Translations under genes and position numbers: made by a program
NCBI GenBank assembly: GCA_035578155.1
Contig: JAPWDM010000017.1
Location: forward strand, 6,483,328 to 6,547,327
Direction: 5' to 3'
From: Brachynemurus nebulosus
Lineage: Eukaryota; Arthropoda; Insecta; Neuroptera; Myrmeleontidae
Length of the DNA stretch: 64,000 bases
Part shown: positions 60,891 through 64,000 of the stretch, piece by piece
How the letters are laid out: every line of letters begins with the position of its first letter
Numbering within the stretch: the first letter of the stretch is position 1
The notes under the pieces: model-generated
What the model saw: only the letters and a program-made list of their open reading frames with translations
Told to the model about the DNA's origin: nothing
Database searches by the model: none

Positions 60891-61951
60891 ATGGGGGATT
60901 AGCCATCCACCATTCTGAGTCCATTCTGGCTCCAAATAATGATGAAATGGCCTCGGCGCGAGAAGACCCTGTCCCCGGTACTTCTCGTGACTTTCAGGGG
61001 GACATGGTTGACGACGCGGGCTATGAAATTAAAGTTCCCTTTGTACAGCGAAACTGTTCCATATGCATCAGCAATAACAAGGGGAACTATATACATTTGA
61101 GTCTGGTAGACGAAGAGAGTCATTTAAAACAGCGTCACCCACTGGTGAGGGTGACGTACGTCTGCCAGACCTGCGGCAAGGTTTATCTAAGGAGGCATGC
61201 CGCACTGACGCACCTGCCCAAATGCTCTGGTGGGGACATTGGAAACTTGGAGGGCGTCCAATGTCCCAATTGTGAACTTAAATTTGTTAGTAAAAGAGCT
61301 GCTAGTACACACCAGAGGCATGCACACCCTGAGGAAAGAAACATAGCAAGACAAGAGTTACCTCAGGCTGTGCTCGTCCCTGCTCCTCGTCAGAATCGTC
61401 GACGAAGCTGGACCAACGAGGAGCTACAATTATTAAACGATTTAGATAAACGATTCGTTAATGAAAAGAACATTAACGCCAAAATTGGCGAAATTTTAAC
61501 AACGAAAACAACGCAACAAATAAGGGACAAAAGGGCAGAGATAAAGAAAAAGGACCAGCGCACACTGGGGCGTGCGTCTGGCGAGGATACCCTAGGTCCG
61601 GAGGGTCCTCCCCCTGCCGAACCTCAAGGTACTGACCCACCACCAGAGCCTCCAGTCGGACCTGCAGGGAAGCAACCACCCGTCGCTTTAGGTGTCCCGA
61701 CGGTATTGGTTGAAGATGTAGACGAGGGGGCCAAATTTACTACCAATTGGGCCGTGGAATTGTTGAATTCCACCTTGGAGGAATATAACAACGATACTAC
61801 CAAGCCTTCGCTACATCCTGTGGAACGTCAGCTACTCCAGCTAATAGATTTTATGAGCGTGAACAACGGCTTTTTATCTCAAAGACTAATCGATGACACG
61901 TATGAAGCAATACACGAGATTTTAATTAAACACCCTGACAACAAGGAGTAG
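60860..61951 (+). pseudogene. R2 protein, N-terminal part: three zinc fingers and Myb
   Basis: 363 codons from ATG 60860, which falls in the P4 loop of the ribozyme. Finger 1: C66, C69, H88, H93 (long spacing). Finger 2: C102, C105, H118, C122 (CCHC). Finger 3: C135, C138, H151, H156. Three fingers place it with the R2-A type; Drosophila and Bombyx R2 (R2-D) have one. A Myb-like domain follows (about 181-230, RRSWTNEELQLLNDLDKRF to TTQQIRDKRAEIK). Together these bind the 28S target. A Pro-rich linker (about 240-280) and a short helical stretch end at a TAG where the internal deletion joins RT motif A in another frame. Confidence 0.9.
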
Positions 61952-63022
61952 TGCAACTAGACATAGCTAAAGCGTTCGACACAGTTCCTCACCAGGTGAT
62001 CGAACCCGCGCTACGTAGGGTAGGAATTCCACATAACTAAGATGATCGTGAATTCCTACCAGGGTGTGTACACTGACTTTGATAGGTTTAAGGTTTCGGT
62101 GCCAATTCTAAGAGGAGTGAAACAGGGGGATCCATTGTCCCCCATTTTATTTAACTGCGTTACAGAACCGCTCCTCTTAGAATTGGAAAACAATCCAGGA
62201 TACACCATATCTGGAGAGACAAAAATATCAAGCATTGCGTTTGCCGATGATCTTGTCTTATTTGCCAACACTGTTAACGATGCAAAGCATCTTTTAAATA
62301 CAACAAATGACTTCTTCGGCAATCTCCAGATGGCATTATCACCAACTAAATGCCGGGCGTTTCATATTACACCGGTGAAACGCTCTTGGTGTATAAAGGA
62401 CCCTGGATTGGATATAAATGGAGAGTTGATCCCGTATGCAGGGCCGGGATCAACGCTAGATTACCTTGGTGCAAAAATCTCGCCGTGGTCGGGAATTAAT
62501 ATTAAAAATGTAAAGGATGACATATATGAAACTCTTCAAAGAGTAAAAAGACTAAATTTAAAGCCGCACCAAAAGGTAGATCTTGTATCCACTTATCTCA
62601 TACCCCATTATCTCTTCCCCTTAGTCCTTGGGGTTACCCCCGCCACTACTTTAAGATCAATAGATCAAGATCTGCGGGTGGCAATAAAAGATATAATGCA
62701 CTTGCCATCGTCCACATGCGATGGTATTATTTATAGTGCGAAGAGAGATGGAGGTATGGGATTCCCCAAACTGGAAACAGTGGCCGCGTTATCCAGTTTG
62801 GCGGCTGGTTATAAGTTCTTAAATAACCCGGACCCTGCAATCGTAGCTCTTGGAGTCAGCTCGGGACTCTCGGGCAGATTAACGAGCCTGGCCCGCGCTC
62901 TGCGCCTTAACTGGCCGGTCGCTGATATTAAAGAAATATATAAATACAAGAAAGTATTGAAAAAGCAAGAGCTACGAAAATGGGGGGGAAACGACGATGG
63001 GGAAAGGTGTAAAGCAATTTGA
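61951..63022 (+). pseudogene. R2 reverse transcriptase, 5' part deleted
   Basis: The part at 61951-62040 reads QLDIAKAFDTVPHQVIEPAL, RT motif A with its catalytic Asp, then a TAA. A frame change leads to MIVNSYQGVYTDFDRF at 62042, the ILRGVKQGDPLSPILFN motif and the IAFADDLVLFA box with the two catalytic Asp residues (67-70 of this part). Thumb and downstream sequence continue to about 62980. RT motifs 0, 1 and 2 that should precede motif A are absent, and the Myb region abuts motif A instead. A run of seven G at 62982-62988 marks another frame change into the endonuclease part. Confidence 0.92.
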
Positions 63023-63707
63023 AGACAGCCCCATCTCCAATGCGCAATTTTATACACCTACCTTAATGAAGCCAAACAGGTACATAACCGCCTTTAAACT
63101 GCGAGCTAATGTGGCAGCGAACAGAACTTCATTAAGGCGAGCGCACCCCCAGGCGGATCCAATGTGTCGCAAATGTAAAGAGAAACCGGAAACATTGGGA
63201 CACATTTTAGGACAGTGTAGTGTAAATAAACAGGCCAGGATCCGCCGCCACGACGAGCTTCTTGACTTGGTGGAGGAGAGAGTCAAGCGGCTCAAAGATG
63301 CGGAATTAACAAGAGAGCCAAGGCTGGAAGTAAATGGGATTTTCAAACCGGACCTCGTGGTAAAGAGCGGGTCCCGGGTCTTCGTGGTCGACGTTACCGT
63401 CCGCCACGAGGATGGAAATCTCATTGAAACTGGCCGGCAAGAAAAGATCGATAAATATCAACATCTAATTCCGCATCTTTGCGAAAGGCTTGGTGCAGAA
63501 ACAGGGACAGTTCTACCATTAGTCTTCGGGACTAGGGGAGCCCTGCCCAAGCCTACCATGAAAGCACTCTCCCAATTGGGCATAACGGACAAAAAGACCC
63601 TCCTAACCATGTCGTTAATCGCGTTCCGTTGCTCAATCGAAATATACCATGCTTTTATGGATTACGACGCTCCCCGGGACCCGGCACCGCCAGGGGTCCC
63701 ACCATAG
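62997..63707 (+). pseudogene. R2 C-terminal CCHC knuckle and restriction-like endonuclease
   Basis: A CRKCKEKPETLGHILGQC knuckle (C57, C60, H69, C74 of this part) is followed by a RRHDELL segment and the endonuclease core KPDLVVKSGSRVFVVDVTV, the PD…D pattern of R2 endonuclease (D119, D132). This domain nicks 28S DNA between TT and AA so that reverse transcription can start. This section itself is open to its stop at 63705-63707, but it is separated from RT by the frameshift in the G run. Confidence 0.92.
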
Positions 63708-64000
63708 GTCGGTCGGTACCCAACATTTTATCTGTACCTCACTCGAGGTACTTTTTATTTTAGTAGTGTTTTTAACTTTACGATTCATATTGAATCGTAT
63801 TTTAATCCATTCATTCTATCATCGGGGTAATGTATTTTAAACCATTGACCAAGCTGCCCGTTCATCAAGTTAGACACTCGGGTTTGAGGTAATAGATTAA
63901 AAAAGGTACTACCTTTTTAATAGGTTTTGCCCCTTCGCCGTAATTTTAGCATCACTGACCAAATCACTCGGCCTCCTACCCTAGAGGTAGGCTCGGTCTG
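63708..64000 (+). other. R2 3' untranslated region (partial)
   Basis: Follows the endonuclease stop. In other R2 elements the 3' UTR RNA is recognised by the R2 protein. Visible hairpins include tcctaccctagaggtaggc near 63975 and aaaaaggtactaccttttt at 63900-63918. It extends past the window. Confidence 0.8.

Larger units (their letters stand above)
60731..64000 (+). mobile_element. R2 non-LTR retrotransposon in 28S, internally deleted
   Basis: Inserted exactly after the 28S sequence tgactctctt, the cut point of R2 endonuclease, in the same direction as the rRNA. R2 has no promoter and is co-transcribed with rRNA. Seen in order: 5' ribozyme-like fold, three zinc fingers, Myb domain, reverse transcriptase, CCHC knuckle, restriction-like endonuclease, and the start of a 3' UTR. 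The early RT region is missing and the frame breaks at least three times, so this copy is dead. The 3' junction (aaggtagcc expected) is not reached. Confidence 0.96.

Overview
This is eukaryotic nuclear DNA, very probably from an insect. It is strongly A+T-rich, has almost no intact protein genes, and is packed with nested transposable elements. It ends in one ribosomal DNA unit carrying an R2 retrotransposon. The 5.8S rRNA is uninterrupted (no 2S split as in many flies), and the 18S and 28S expansion segments are A+T-rich. I cannot assign the order from sequence alone.

Layout. 1-13.9 kb: non-coding DNA with a PIF/Harbinger-type element (3870-6163, TAA target duplications) holding a nested giant palindrome, and a second TAA-flanked element (8511-10988) loaded with copies of a (TA)n-bearing repeat family. 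13.9-17.4 kb: a piggyBac-like transposon with TTAA duplications and a transposase broken by one frameshift. A 787-bp deletion derivative of a PIF/Harbinger transposon is nested in it. 17.4-34.9 kb: a possible Helitron-like end, a CCCAGTGAACAT-ended MITE containing a tRNA-derived SINE, a 2.85-kb palindrome, a ~117-bp tandem array, a 5.2-kb composite inverted repeat broken at TA microsatellites, and a 1.3-kb inverted-repeat element.

34.9-47.9 kb: the most unusual unit. It has inverted arms of about 2.3 kb or more in which all mirrored reading frames are identical. The right arm and its inner flank carry three small same-strand genes: a C2H2-finger/acidic protein, a 53-residue basic protein, and a protein resembling an inactive DEDD-type nuclease fold. 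The core holds a degraded Ty3/gypsy element. The right arm is interrupted by a TTA-flanked inverted-repeat transposon carrying remnants of a Cys-rich protein.

48.0-64.0 kb: rDNA on the + strand. It comprises ~79-bp tandem repeats, about ten 328-bp spacer subrepeats, a 5' transcribed spacer, 18S, ITS1, 5.8S, ITS2 and 28S up to the canonical R2 site. The R2 element there begins with a sequence that folds as an HDV-like ribozyme and then encodes three zinc fingers, a Myb domain, reverse transcriptase and endonuclease. This R2 copy is internally deleted and frameshifted. The 28S lacks nine nucleotides of a nearly invariant core segment and the 18S differs at several nearly invariant positions, so this looks like a decayed rDNA unit at an array edge.
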